Positions 25,122 to 35,300 are shown, counted from the stretch's first letter. The stretch: DNA of 55,326 nt from an uncultured bacterium (GCA_937906475.1 CALCZA010000079.1:1-55326), one strand, 5' to 3'. Numbers and translations are program-made. Notes: generated by a model not told the origin, from the sequence alone.

Positions 25122-26936
25122 ATGGGTGGCAAGGCAATCCTAGTTCTGTTGTTGGTAGTGGCGGGTCTGGTGGCGACCTTGTGGTTCACGGATCAAAAGC
25201 CGCCGGTTAAGAAGGTCGACCAGGGCCCTGTGCTCGAAGGTCGGTCGCTTACCAACGCGACCAAGATCCGCTGGCAATTCCCCGATTTGCCGCCGATCGA
25301 AGTCGGTCACGCACCGGACGGCCGCTTCCAGATTAAGGAGCCGTTGCGCGATCTTGCATCGATGGGGTATTTGACCCAGATGGTCAACGTTTGGGACTTG
25401 GCCAACATGTGGGCGACCAAGCATCCGGACACCGACGAGGGACGTGCAAAGACTGGTCTTACGACCCCTCAGTTGCGTTTCATTGTCGAGTGGCAAGATG
25501 ATAAGCGCATCGAGATTGAGTTCGGCGATGAAGGGCCGCTTGGGAACACACGGTTCATGCGCCTAGTCGATGTCGAGAACAGTCGCATCTGGGAAGGCGG
25601 TGCTGGGCTGATCGAAAGCATGCGCGTCGGCCTCAATGATCTGCGTTCTCGCCAGGTCTTTCGCCACGCATCTGCCAATGTCAGTTCGCTGCGTCTGGAT
25701 CAGGCCAACTCGCAGGGCCGTCGTGAGCCGGTGCAGTTGAAGCAGAATGATAAGAACGAGTGGGTTCTGACCGAGCCGGTTACCGGCCGTGCAGATCCCG
25801 TCGCGGCACAGAAATTCATTACGGCGATCACGTCACTAGTAGTCGACCACTTCCAGCCAGGAAGCCTCATCTTGCCCGATCGTGATCCTGACATCCGGAT
25901 CGAGATTAAGGGGGACTACGGCGAAGAGAAACTCGACCTCTGGATGGAAAGCGGCCAGGTCTATGGGTTGCTGCCAGGGCGCGGACACATCTTCACCAGC
26001 GACAACAACCAATACGGCCAGGTGTTCGTCAACGCGGTCAACAACCTGCGGGCGCGCATCTTGGTGCCGATGGGTGACAGCACGTTCGAAGAGCTAGTCG
26101 AACTGATCATTGATCCGGGCCAGGGACGCGGTGATCGCATCCGGCTGTTGCGCAAGTCCCAGACTAGTCCGTGGCAGATGATCGAACCGGTGCCATGCAA
26201 TACCTCGCCGACTCCGGTCAACGAAGCCGCGCACGCACTGCACCAATTGGTGGCGCGCGCGTTTGTGGCCAAGGACGGGGTTCGGCCTCGTGCCAGTGAC
26301 CCGGAATACGGCATGGAAGGTGCGCGTTGGTCCGTGTCGACTCGTCGCGTGCGCACCAAGGACATGCATACGCTGTGGTTTGGCAAGGAAGTGCCGATGG
26401 CGTTTGGCAGCGATGAAGAAGCGCTGGTCTACGCGTGTCGTAGCGATGAACCCGACAACGTGGCCGTCGTGCAGAAGCTGCCGTTCGAAACCTTGCAGCG
26501 CAGCTGGTTGGTCTACTGCGATAAGAAAATCCGTCACCATACCGCGACTGTCGAGCGTTTGGAGCTGGAGCGGCGGGCGGTGAAAAACGCGGCGGGCGAG
26601 CTGCAGGAGGGCGAGAAGCGTGCCTTCGCCATGCAAGAGGATGGCTCGTGGCGGCTGGAAGGCTCCGAGGTCGATCGCACCGAAGTTGGAGACTTTGCCC
26701 ACGACATCCTGCGCGACTTCGTCGGCAAGAAGGCCATCGATATTCGCACGGGCTTTGAAGAGTCCGACTGGGTGCTCTACTTGAAGCGCGGCAATGGCGA
26801 CGAACTGGGCCTCATCGGGTTCTGGGATCTCGGCGAGGACAAGCCGTTGATCGCCAAGGGGCGCGGTGGCGCAGAAGGCATTGCATTCGAACTAAACAAG
26901 AGCAACTCGGAAGCGTTGCGCGCCTTCTGGAAGTAG
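25122..26936 (+). CDS. DUF4340 domain protein of the Gld-type operon
   Basis: A 604-residue protein with one N-terminal membrane helix (residues 4-22, KAILVLLLVVAGLVATLWF), the rest probably periplasmic. The following region, with repeated strand patterns such as KIRWQFPDLPPIEV, LRFIVEWQDDKRIEIEFG and RWSVSTRRVRTKDMHTLWFG, fits the DUF4340 family, whose genes often directly follow GldG-type genes. No catalytic motif is visible. The gap to the upstream gene is 65 bases, so it is likely part of the same transcript, and an intrinsic terminator overlaps its stop. Its function is not known from any homologue I can name. A structural partner of the transporter is the simplest reading. Confidence 0.85.
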   Translation: MGGKAILVLLLVVAGLVATLWFTDQKPPVKKVDQGPVLEGRSLTNATKIRWQFPDLPPIEVGHAPDGRFQIKEPLRDLASMGYLTQMVNVWDLANMWATKHPDTDEGRAKTGLTTPQLRFIVEWQDDKRIEIEFGDEGPLGNTRFMRLVDVENSRIWEGGAGLIESMRVGLNDLRSRQVFRHASANVSSLRLDQANSQGRREPVQLKQNDKNEWVLTEPVTGRADPVAAQKFITAITSLVVDHFQPGSLILPDRDPDIRIEIKGDYGEEKLDLWMESGQVYGLLPGRGHIFTSDNNQYGQVFVNAVNNLRARILVPMGDSTFEELVELIIDPGQGRGDRIRLLRKSQTSPWQMIEPVPCNTSPTPVNEAAHALHQLVARAFVAKDGVRPRASDPEYGMEGARWSVSTRRVRTKDMHTLWFGKEVPMAFGSDEEALVYACRSDEPDNVAVVQKLPFETLQRSWLVYCDKKIRHHTATVERLELERRAVKNAAGELQEGEKRAFAMQEDGSWRLEGSEVDRTEVGDFAHDILRDFVGKKAIDIRTGFEESDWVLYLKRGNGDELGLIGFWDLGEDKPLIAKGRGGAEGIAFELNKSNSEALRAFWK

Positions 26937-26957
26937 CCGCCTCCGGCTGTTTCTTTT
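26935..26957 (+). terminator. Intrinsic terminator closing the Gld-type operon
   Basis: AGCCG (26935-26939) pairs with CGGCT (26944-26948) around CCTC and is followed directly by GTTTCTTTT. It begins within the stop codon of the DUF4340 gene. This stem plus U-tract is the most textbook Rho-independent terminator in the window. Confidence 0.7.
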
Positions 26958-27038
26958 GAGGCGTGCCCGGGCGCAATACGACCCGCCTGGTGAAGACCGG
27001 CAGAAAACTATGGTCGGGCACTCTATGGTGGCCGGTCC

Positions 27039-27536
27039 ATGGCACCCAGCAAGGCAAAGCGTCCCCGTCGGTACTGGCTGTTCAAATCGGAGCCCGAGGC
27101 CTACAGCTTCGAACAGCTGAAGAAGGACAAGAAGACCTTCTGGAGTGGCGTCCGCAACTACCAGGCGCGCAACCTGCTGCGTGACGAGATCCTGCTCGGC
27201 GACGGCGTGCTCTTCTACCACAGCAACGCCAAGCCGATGGCGGTGGTTGGCATCGCCAAGGTTGTCAAATCGGGCTATCCCGATCCGACCCAGTTCGATA
27301 GCGCGGACCATTATTATGACCAGAAGAGTGATCCCGCGGATCCGCGTTGGTTCGTTGTCGATATCGGCCATGTCGCGGCCATGAGGGAACCGATCACTCG
27401 CGATATGCTGAAGGCCAACGAGAGTCTCGAAGACATGATGTTGTTGGCGCGCGGCAGCCGCCTGTCGGTGCAGCCGGTAACCAGGGACGAGTGGCGTGAA
27501 GTCCTTTTGATGGGTGGTCAGAAGGAGACCTGGTGA
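27039..27536 (+). CDS. EVE domain-containing protein
   Basis: A 165-residue protein almost entirely made of an EVE domain, a PUA-like fold that can bind modified bases. The opening RRYWLFKSEPEAYSFEQL is diagnostic, followed by TFWSGVRNYQARNLLRDE, GVLFYHSNAKP and GIAKVVKSGYPDPTQFD, which match the YTH-like pocket-forming segments of the thymocyte nuclear protein 1 group. These proteins are single-domain and widely distributed. Roles in recognising modified cytosine in DNA or RNA have been suggested for relatives. Its stop overlaps the start of a secreted beta-propeller lipoprotein gene (GTGA), an odd pairing of a cytoplasmic and an exported protein that is probably only transcriptional convenience. 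Confidence 0.93.
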   Translation: MAPSKAKRPRRYWLFKSEPEAYSFEQLKKDKKTFWSGVRNYQARNLLRDEILLGDGVLFYHSNAKPMAVVGIAKVVKSGYPDPTQFDSADHYYDQKSDPADPRWFVVDIGHVAAMREPITRDMLKANESLEDMMLLARGSRLSVQPVTRDEWREVLLMGGQKETW

Positions 27537-28429
27537 TGCTACGTATGGCGAAGGCTTGGCCTCTCATTCTGTTGGCAACGTGCGCTGCTGCTTGTGGCGG
27601 CGGTCCGCAGCCTGGCTTCAGAGGGCCGGATTCGTGTTTCTACGACGTCGTTAACGACGTCTACTTGGTCAGCAATATCCAGGGCGCGCCGCACGCCAAA
27701 GACGGCAACGGCTACATCCTGAAGGTGTCACCCGATGACGGCTCCCGCAGTCAGTGGATCTCTGGCGATCAGACCGGGGTCACGCTGCACGCACCCAAGG
27801 GCATGGCCATCTCCGGCGATGTGCTGTGGGTGGCGGACATCGACATGTTGCGCAAGTTCAACCGAAACTCAGGCGCGCCGATGGGTGGCGTCGAGATTCC
27901 GGGCGCGACGTTCCTCAACGATGTGTCGGCCGGACCGGATGGCAACATCTACTGCACCGACTCGGGCCTTGACGAAAACTTCGAAGCGACCGGCACCGAT
28001 GCGATCTGGCAGGTGACCCTGTCGGGTCAGGTGACCGCCGTCGTCAAGGGCACCGAATTGGGGCAACCCAACGGTCTCGATGCGCAACGGGGTGGCATCT
28101 ACGTTGTCAGTTGGCGCGATGGCACGTTCTATCAAATAGATTACCGGGGCGTGCGAACCGACCTGGGCAAGGCGCCGCAGGGCAAACTGGATGGCTTGGT
28201 CCGGGTTGAAATCGAAACGACTGCTGCTGACGGCAGCCAGGCGTTGGCTCCGGTTTGGTTCACGACGTCGTGGCAAGGGCGCACGGTCTATCGTTTCGGT
28301 TTGACCGGCAGCGGCGCCGCCATGCCGGTGCGAATGGAGAAACCGGCCGACCTCGGCTACGACAGCAAGCGCAACTGTCTGGTGATACCGATCTTTGGTG
28401 AGAACCGGATCCAAGTCGAACGACTGTAG
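27533..28429 (+). CDS. SMP-30/NHL-like beta-propeller lipoprotein
   Basis: A 298-residue exported lipoprotein. The signal peptide ends at LATCAAACGGG, giving a lipid-modified Cys near residue 18-21. The mature part shows six repeats of the SMP-30/gluconolactonase-like propeller kind: VYLVSNIQG, GVTLHAPKGMAISGDVLWVADI, FLNDVSAGPDGNIYCTDSG, LGQPNGLDAQRGGIYVVSW and further strands (named singly here). The N-D and N-G pairs at the inner strands are those that in true lactonases line the metal site, so a hydrolase is possible but not certain. The start at GTG 27533 overlaps the EVE gene stop. ATG at 27536 is equivalent. Confidence 0.82.
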   Translation: MMLRMAKAWPLILLATCAAACGGGPQPGFRGPDSCFYDVVNDVYLVSNIQGAPHAKDGNGYILKVSPDDGSRSQWISGDQTGVTLHAPKGMAISGDVLWVADIDMLRKFNRNSGAPMGGVEIPGATFLNDVSAGPDGNIYCTDSGLDENFEATGTDAIWQVTLSGQVTAVVKGTELGQPNGLDAQRGGIYVVSWRDGTFYQIDYRGVRTDLGKAPQGKLDGLVRVEIETTAADGSQALAPVWFTTSWQGRTVYRFGLTGSGAAMPVRMEKPADLGYDSKRNCLVIPIFGENRIQVERL

Positions 28430-28531
28430 CCGTTCGGGTTCCGCGCCTGCGCGTTGGCAGAAGCATCAAGCCGGTGTCGCAGCGACTGCCTAGGACATTG
28501 AAGCTTCAGAGGTTACAGTCTCCGGCAGACC

Positions 28532-28828
28532 ATGGTGCGCGCGGCAACTAAAGAGAAGACGGACACGAAGACCAGCCCCAAGACGTCGCTTGCGACCCCT
28601 TGGAACGTCATCGTGCACGATGACCCGGTCACCCTGCAAAAATACGTTACCAAGGCATTCATCAAAGTGTTCGGCTACGGCGAGGGCAAAGCCCATCGCC
28701 TGATGATGGAGGTGCATAAGAAGGGTCGTTCCATCGTTTGGACCGGAGCCCGCGAGCAGGCCGAGATGTATGCGCAGAAACTGCAGGCGCACCATCTGCT
28801 GACCAGTCTCGAGAAGGTCGAGGCTTGA
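28532..28828 (+). CDS. clpS: ClpS, adaptor of the ClpAP/ClpCP protease
   Basis: A 98-residue adaptor that delivers N-degron substrates to the Clp chaperone-protease. The core runs from TPWNVIVHDDPVTLQKYV through MMEVHKKGRSIVWTG to the C-terminal EQAEMYAQKL. In the N-end binding pocket the usual N-D-D of the Escherichia coli protein reads H-D-D here, while the His of the VH motif is kept. The N-terminal extension is a short Lys/Thr-rich tail. The gene is followed 49 bases later by a DUF2017 gene, a pairing I recall from Actinobacteria. That helps both identifications and suggests the DUF2017 protein acts in the same degradation pathway. Confidence 0.94.
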   Translation: MVRAATKEKTDTKTSPKTSLATPWNVIVHDDPVTLQKYVTKAFIKVFGYGEGKAHRLMMEVHKKGRSIVWTGAREQAEMYAQKLQAHHLLTSLEKVEA

Positions 28829-28877
28829 GCGCTCGGATGGCAATCGCGAGCCTGGTGCGAAACGATACGGAGGCCCG

Positions 28878-29402
28878 ATGAGCATGTGGGCAGCCCGTGT
28901 CGCCGAAGGATTTGTCTTCGGGGATCTCACGCCAGCGGCAGTCGAGACCCTGAAGGGTGTGCCGATGCTGATCGAGAGTTCCGACTCTCGGGTGCGAGAT
29001 CGTCTGCTGCCTGAGACCTGTTCGAAGGAAGAAGACGAAGAGCACTGGCGCGAGCACGCGGTGCCCGAACTCGAGCGTCTGTTCTTGTCACGTGCACAGT
29101 TGGTGCGGCGCGATCTCGACGCGCTGCGCAAGCTCCCCGAGTCGCCGAACTCGGTGTTGCTGGTTCCCGACGAGCACGTAAATGCCTGGGTGGCCGCGTT
29201 GAACGCGGCGAGGTTGGCGCTGTTTGCGCTCAGCGACATGGCTGCGGAGCATCTGGACGTCGAGGGCTTCGGCAAGGCGACACCCAAGCAACGGGAGGCG
29301 ATCCTGCGCCTCGACATGATGGCTGAGATGCAGTCCGTGATGCTTGGTAATCACGAACTCGACGACGAGGATGGCTCGTTCGAAGACTTCGCCATGGAGT
29401 AG
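28878..29402 (+). CDS. DUF2017 family protein next to clpS
   Basis: A 174-residue, mainly helical, acidic protein with no signal peptide. The segments RDRLLPETCSKEEDEEHWREH, ERLFLSRAQLVRRDLDAL and LVPDEHVNAWVAALNAARLAL (positions about 43-63, 70-87 and 99-119) give the family pattern: a helical N-part, then a VPDEH motif before a long helix and a Q/E-rich final third. In Actinobacteria DUF2017 genes commonly follow clpS. The function is unknown, but a regulator or substrate selector of Clp proteolysis is a reasonable guess. The gene ends 44 bases from the end of the convergent VPS10-type gene. Confidence 0.8.
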   Translation: MSMWAARVAEGFVFGDLTPAAVETLKGVPMLIESSDSRVRDRLLPETCSKEEDEEHWREHAVPELERLFLSRAQLVRRDLDALRKLPESPNSVLLVPDEHVNAWVAALNAARLALFALSDMAAEHLDVEGFGKATPKQREAILRLDMMAEMQSVMLGNHELDDEDGSFEDFAME

Positions 29403-29445
29403 TTTCGCCGGCGCTTTGGTCCGACTGCGGTGTGGCTCAAGCGAG

Positions 29446-32337
29446 CTAGCGACCTTCGTCGCCGCCGCCTTCTTCCTGTTCTTCGACCAGTTCCTCGCCT
29501 GGGTATTGGCCGATCACAGCCGAACCGCCGCTGCGGTCGTGCACCGTGAACGGTTGTATCGACGTCGTCGAGTCACGCGAGATCCGCACCGCGAACTCGC
29601 CGGCGCGTTGGCCGTTGCGACCACCACCGCGTCGGCCAAAGCCGCTAAATCCGCCACGGCGACCGCCTGGGTTGCCCCAAGTGACTTCGTGGTAACCGGC
29701 ATCGCTCGGACCATCGGTCTGCCAGACCACTTCGCCAGTTGCGTCGAGCACCTCGATCTTGACAGCGTCTTCGCTGTCTTTTGAAAGCATGTAGCGGAAG
29801 GTCGCAGTCGTGAACGGATTGGCTGCCCGCCATTGGCGGGCGCCGACATAGCCGCGGTCGTAGGCGCCACGCAACAGTACGCCGTCGCTCGGCGGCAGTG
29901 CGAGCAGCGATTGGCGTGCTGAGTCGGCGGTCAACTTCTCTAAGGCGCTGGCGTCGAGTGCCCAGATGCCGCGGCCATGGGTGCCGACGATCACATGGGC
30001 GTGGCTGGGATGCACGACCAGGTCATGAACGGCGACCCGGGGAAGATCGTGACCGAGCACGTTCCAGTGGGCGCCATCGTCGATCGACACATACGCATGC
30101 ATCTCGGTGCCGACGAGCAGCACGCTGCTGTTGCGCGGGTGCTGCTTGACGACGTTGATCGCCTCCGCAGGCAGGTCGTTGCTAATCGACATCCAGGTCT
30201 CTCCGGCATCGTCGGTGCGGAACACGTAAGCGCCGCGGATGTCTTCACGGTAGCCCGTGAAGCTGACGAACGCAGTCTGCTCATCGTGTGGCGATGCTGC
30301 TACGCGTGACACCCAAAGGCTTCGCACCGCTTCGGGGAAGCGATCGCTCATGTCGTCCCAGCGACCGCCGCCATCCTTGCTGAGCCAGACGTTGCCGTCG
30401 TCGGTGCCGACCCACAGCATGCCTTCCTTCTGAGGAGATTCGCTGATCGTCGTGATCGTGCAATGCGGCACGTTGCCGCGCTTCTTGGCCGCATCGTTGC
30501 TGCTCAGGTCCGGGCTAATCGTCGTCCACTTGTCGCCGCGGTTGCGCGAGCGATGTAGGAACTGGCTGCCGGTGTAGACCGTGTGAGGTGCGTGCGGCGA
30601 CAGCACGATCGGCGTGTTCCAATTGAATCGCAACGCCTGCTGGCCCTTGCGTTTGCGCGGCTTGATCGACTTGGTCACACCAGTGCGGCGGTTCTGCCGC
30701 ATCATGCCGCCGAACTGCGACTCCGAGTAGATGACGTCGGCGTCGCTCGGGTCAACGACGCAGTAGAAGCCATCACCGCCGCCAATCTTGAAGGCATCGA
30801 GCGCTTCGATACCGGCGCTGGTTGCGCCGTGAATCGGGAAGCCCCAACTACCGTTGTCCTGCAGGCCGCCGTAGATGTTGTAGGGCGTCTGGTTGTCGAC
30901 ACCGATGGCGTAGTACTGCAGGACCGGGATGTGGGTGAGGTGGTCCCAGTTGCGGCCTTGATCCCACGTGACCGAGATGCCGCCGTCGTTACCGAGCAGG
31001 CAGTGGTCGCTGTTCTGCGGATCAATCCACAGCGCGTGGTGGTCGACGTGCAGGCCGCTGCCGAACGACGACGAACCGCGCCCGCGACCGCCACGGCCAC
31101 CTGGTGTCCAGGTCTTGCCGCCGTCGCGACTGCGGTAGACCGGCACCGAGAGCACGTAGAGCGTGTCTTGGTCGTTCGGGTCGACGCGCACCTGACCGTA
31201 GTAGTAGCCGGGACTACCACCGGCGGTCGTTGTGTCCTCGTGTGTCTTTTGCCACGAGTCGCCGCCATCATCACTGCGGTAGACCTCGCCGCCGACGATG
31301 CTGCGACGCGCGCGACGCTTTGGGCCCTGTGCTTCTTCGGGGCCTTGCTGCCACTGCCTACGCGCGACGGGGTCCGCGAGGATTTCGGCAGTTGGCTCTT
31401 CGGCTTGGCCTTCGTCGCGACGGCCGGATTCTCGCGGCGTATCGTCGCCGCTTGGCTGCGTCGCTGGCTTCGGCTTGATGCCAACCGGGTTGCGGTTCTC
31501 AATCGAAGCGTAGAGCACGTCGCCGTTCTGTCGGAATGCGTCGATGCCGATGCGGCCGAGCACGCCTTCTGGCAAACCATTGGTCATCTTGGACCAGGTC
31601 GCTCCAGCGTCTACCGAACGCCACAGGCGCGAACCGGTGCCGCCTTCGTGGAACGTCCAGGCGCGGCGACGCCGTTCGTAGGAGGTGGCGAACACGGTGG
31701 TGGGGTTTTGTGGGTGTAACAGCACGTCCACGAATCCGACGTCCTTGTTGACGTGGTGTACGCGCTGCCAGTTCTCACCGCCGTCGGTCGTCTTGTAGAG
31801 GCCGCGTTCTTCGTTGCTCTGGTAGAGCGCGCCGAGTGCCGCGACGTAAACGATGTTTGGGTCTTCGGGGTGCACAACGATGCGACCGATGTGGTCGGTG
31901 CCGTTAAGACCAACGTGTTGCCAAGTCTTGCCGCTGTCGGTCGATTTGTGGACGCCGTTGCCCCAATACGAACTGCGTTGGTTGTTCGCTTCGCCGGTGC
32001 CGATGTAGAGCACCTTGGGATCACTGGGGGCGACGCAAATGTCGCCGACCGAGATCGAGTTCGCGTTCTGGAACTGGGCGGTGAATGAAACGCCGCCGTT
32101 GGTAGTGTGCCAGACGCCGCCATTCGCCGCCGCGAGCCAATACTCTTGCGAACGGGCCGGGTTTACCGCGATGTCGATGATGCGCCCGCCGCTTTGCACG
32201 GGGCCGAGTTCGCGCCATTTGAGGTGCGCCAACACATTGTCGCGCAGATGGTCTTGGTCAGTTGTCTGCGCTTGCAGCGTGGCCGTCAGCGACACCAGCG
32301 CACCCAACGCAACAGATAGTTTTGTCGTAGTCATCAC
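29446..32337 (-). CDS. Exported VPS10/sortilin-like BNR-repeat beta-propeller protein (paralogue 1)
   Basis: A 963-residue secreted protein. A signal peptide of about 23 residues ends near LQAQ. The body is a ten-bladed sortilin/glycosyl-hydrolase-like BNR propeller, shown by repeated Asp-box motifs S/T-x-D-x-G-x-x-W: KSTDSGKTWQ, RSVDAGATWS, RSDDGGDSWQ, RSRDGGKTWT, LSKDGGGRWD, RTDDAGETWM and SIDDGAHWN. Two Arg/Gly-rich low-complexity loops interrupt it (GGRGGRGRGSSSFGSG and RRGGFSGFGRRGGGRNGQ), and a final beta-sandwich follows, with a very acidic C-terminus. It lacks the PDZ insert of its neighbour. Such proteins are expanded in Planctomycetota and Bacteroidetes and are often labelled glycosyl hydrolases, but no activity is proven. 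It lies 8 bases downstream of the paralogue gene and is surely co-transcribed. Confidence 0.9.
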   Translation of the reverse strand: MMTTTKLSVALGALVSLTATLQAQTTDQDHLRDNVLAHLKWRELGPVQSGGRIIDIAVNPARSQEYWLAAANGGVWHTTNGGVSFTAQFQNANSISVGDICVAPSDPKVLYIGTGEANNQRSSYWGNGVHKSTDSGKTWQHVGLNGTDHIGRIVVHPEDPNIVYVAALGALYQSNEERGLYKTTDGGENWQRVHHVNKDVGFVDVLLHPQNPTTVFATSYERRRRAWTFHEGGTGSRLWRSVDAGATWSKMTNGLPEGVLGRIGIDAFRQNGDVLYASIENRNPVGIKPKPATQPSGDDTPRESGRRDEGQAEEPTAEILADPVARRQWQQGPEEAQGPKRRARRSIVGGEVYRSDDGGDSWQKTHEDTTTAGGSPGYYYGQVRVDPNDQDTLYVLSVPVYRSRDGGKTWTPGGRGGRGRGSSSFGSGLHVDHHALWIDPQNSDHCLLGNDGGISVTWDQGRNWDHLTHIPVLQYYAIGVDNQTPYNIYGGLQDNGSWGFPIHGATSAGIEALDAFKIGGGDGFYCVVDPSDADVIYSESQFGGMMRQNRRTGVTKSIKPRKRKGQQALRFNWNTPIVLSPHAPHTVYTGSQFLHRSRNRGDKWTTISPDLSSNDAAKKRGNVPHCTITTISESPQKEGMLWVGTDDGNVWLSKDGGGRWDDMSDRFPEAVRSLWVSRVAASPHDEQTAFVSFTGYREDIRGAYVFRTDDAGETWMSISNDLPAEAINVVKQHPRNSSVLLVGTEMHAYVSIDDGAHWNVLGHDLPRVAVHDLVVHPSHAHVIVGTHGRGIWALDASALEKLTADSARQSLLALPPSDGVLLRGAYDRGYVGARQWRAANPFTTATFRYMLSKDSEDAVKIEVLDATGEVVWQTDGPSDAGYHEVTWGNPGGRRGGFSGFGRRGGGRNGQRAGEFAVRISRDSTTSIQPFTVHDRSGGSAVIGQYPGEELVEEQEEGGGDEGR

Positions 32338-32345
32338 AGGTGTCC

Positions 32346-35300
32346 TCAGCGGTTAGTGGCGGGTTGGGTCGGATTGCTGCTTTTTGGCAGCGTCTTGGGA
32401 TCGGCACGCAGCACGAATGCCTGGCGCTCGCCGTCGTCGCTTTGCAAGCGCACCGAGTAGGTGCCTGGCTTGGCTAGTTGTCGTCCCATGCGCGCGCTCC
32501 ATTGCAGCACCTGCATGCCAGCGGTCTTCTCGCCGGTGACCTTGGCGATCTCCTTGCCAGTGATGTCGTGCACGGTCAGTACCGGTTTCTCAGCCGGCTC
32601 TTCGCGTAGCCATATATGGAACGTTGCGCCGTAGGCCGGGTTCGGGGCCTTGAAGTTCTTATGGCCCTGGAAACCGCGACTGCCGAGCTTCCACAGATAG
32701 GCAGGTTGCACGCCAAATAGGTGCGCGTCCTTTTTGGTGACGTTTTCGGTCAGTTGGCGTAACCCCTCGATGTCGAGCACTAGGATGCCGCGGCCGTGGG
32801 TGGCAGCAACCAGATCGCTGTCGCGATCTTGGATGACCAGTTCGCGCACCGACGAGTTAGGCATGCCGTTGGTCAGGCGTAGCCAGTTGTAGCCGCGATC
32901 GAGCGACGCCCAGCAGCCGTGCTCGGTGCCGAGGAATAGCAGCTCTTCGTTGCGCGGATCTTCAGCGAACGAGTGGCACACTTCGCGGCCCGGCAAACTC
33001 TCGCCGAGAGTGTACCAAGTCTTGCCGCTGTCCTCACTGACGAATACATGCGTGCCGAAGTCATCGCTGCGGTGGCCATCGAGCGTCAGGTAGACGCGGC
33101 CTGTCTTGAAGTGCGAAGGCACGATGTCGGAGACGTAGAGCAACTCGTCGATCGGTAGGTTCTGATCGATGCGCTGCCAGTCATTGCCGCCGTCATCGGT
33201 GCGCCACAAAGCGCCGTCGTCGGTGCCGACGTAAATCAAGCCGCGCTTTAGCGGGCTCTCGGCCAGCGCGGTCGCGGTGCCCTTGTCGGTTGCGCCGAGT
33301 GCTGGCGAGATGCACTCCATGCGCATGCCTCGTTCGTTCTGCATCGGGCCGAGCTCTGGCCGCGAACCGCGGTTGTCGAGGTGCGCGTAGCGATCGCCCC
33401 GGAACAGGTAGTTGCCAGCGTGGTAGAGCGTCAACCGGTTGTGCGGCGACAATACGAACGGTGCATCCCAGTTGAAGCGCGCTCGGCCGCCGTCTGGTAC
33501 TGCGCCGCGTTGCATCCGCGCGGTGCGTCCGGTGCGGGTGTTGACGACGCCCGCGCTGCCATTCTGGCTGGTCGCATAGACGATGTGCGGCTCGAGCGGA
33601 TCCGCTTGCGCGCCGAAGCCGTCACCACTGTAGATCTTGAAGCAGTCCGCCTTGGTGATGCCATCGCGGTAGCGCGTCGCGGAAGGAATGACCCAGGTGC
33701 CGTTGTCCTGCAGGCCGCCGATGACGTTGTAGGGGACCGCAGTGTCGACCGCACAGTCGTAGAACTGTGCCGCCGAGAAGCCGTTGTGCAGTTGCCACGA
33801 ACGACCGCGGTCGTAGGTTTCGTTGACGCCGCCATCGCAGATCGCAATTAGATGGTCGCTGTCATCAGGATCGACCCAGGCGCCGTGGAAGTCGACGTGG
33901 ATGCCGCGGTGGATTGCGGTGAACTTCTTGCCGCCATCTGTGGTGCCCCAGAAGCTGGTTCCGACCGAGTAGATGTTGTCGGGGTTGCGTGGATCGACGC
34001 GGATCACCGAGTAGTAGAATGGTCGTTCCGTCAGGCTGTTGATCCGCGTCCAGGATTGGCCGCGGTCATCGCTGCGGAAGATGCCGCCGGTCTCGAAGCC
34101 GAGTTCGCCCTGCAGTTTCTGCTTGTTCGCGGTTTGACCAAACAAGCGACCGGAGAACGGGCCGTTGGGCCGACCCGCTGCGCGTAGCAGTTGGTTCTCT
34201 CGTTCACCCAGTTCCACCTCGATTTCCTTCTCCTCGTCACCACGGACGTAGGTGACCTTGATCTTCTGGCGGGCGCGCGAGTCGTTGACGATCTCGATCA
34301 AGTCCGCGTAGTTCGCAACCGCTTCGTCATCGATCTTGGTGACCCGGTCGCCAACTTGTAGGCCGATCTTCTCGGCGGGGCCGTCTTTGGTGATGGTTGT
34401 CAAAATTGCGCCGGGTGCTGCTTCGGTGCCGTTGCTGCCTTCGGTGCCGACACCCATGACGGCGGAACCGCGGGCGGCGCGCTGTGGTCGTTGGCGTTGG
34501 CGGCCTTGGCCTTGCCCCTCTGAGTCGACCGGGTCGCTGCTCAGGCGGTCCTTGCGGTCGCCCGCTTGCCAGCCGCTGCGTTCGGTTTCGATGATCGCAA
34601 ACATCGTGTCCGGGCTGCTCGCTAGCAGGTCGAGGCCGCTGCGGCCCCACGTGCATGACGGCAGGCCCTCAGTCAGCTGTTGCCAGTTTTCGCCGCCATC
34701 GATGCTCTTGTAGAGACCGCTGTTCTTGCCAAAGCGAACGACCGGATCGTTGCCGTCGAATCGGTCGCGCTTGCGTTCATACATGCACGCGAACACCGTC
34801 ATCGGATCGCGAGGGTGCACGCGCACATCGATGCAGCCAGTCTGCTCATCGATGAACATCACGCGTTGCCACGAGTTGCCGCCATCCTTGGTGCGGTAGA
34901 CGCCACGTTCTTCGTTGTCGCCCCAGAGCCGGCCGAGCGCGGCGACGTAGACGATGTCGGGGTTTGTGGGGTGCACTTCGATGTGGCCAATCTGGAACGT
35001 CTCGCGAAGTCCCATGTGCTGCCACGTCTTGCCGCCATCGTCGGACTTATAGACACCGTCACCCCATTGCACCGAGTTGCGGCCGTTCTCTTCGCCGGTG
35101 CCGACCCAGATGACATCTGGGTCGCTCGGAGCAATCGCGACATCACCGATCGAGACGGTGCCCTGGTTGTTGAAGACGTTCTCCCAAGTGGTGCCCGCAT
35201 TGATCGTGCGCCAGACACCGCCGCCTGCGGTGCCGACGAACCACGTGCTTTGCCGGTCGTCGTGCACGGCAATGTCGGTCATGCGACCCATTGGGTTGGC

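Noticed and set aside
30583..31719. 378-residue open frame on the strand opposite the VPS10-type gene
   Set aside because: Long antisense frames are common in high-GC genes. The product is Val/Ala/Arg-rich without motifs, and the VPS10 gene on the other strand is certain.
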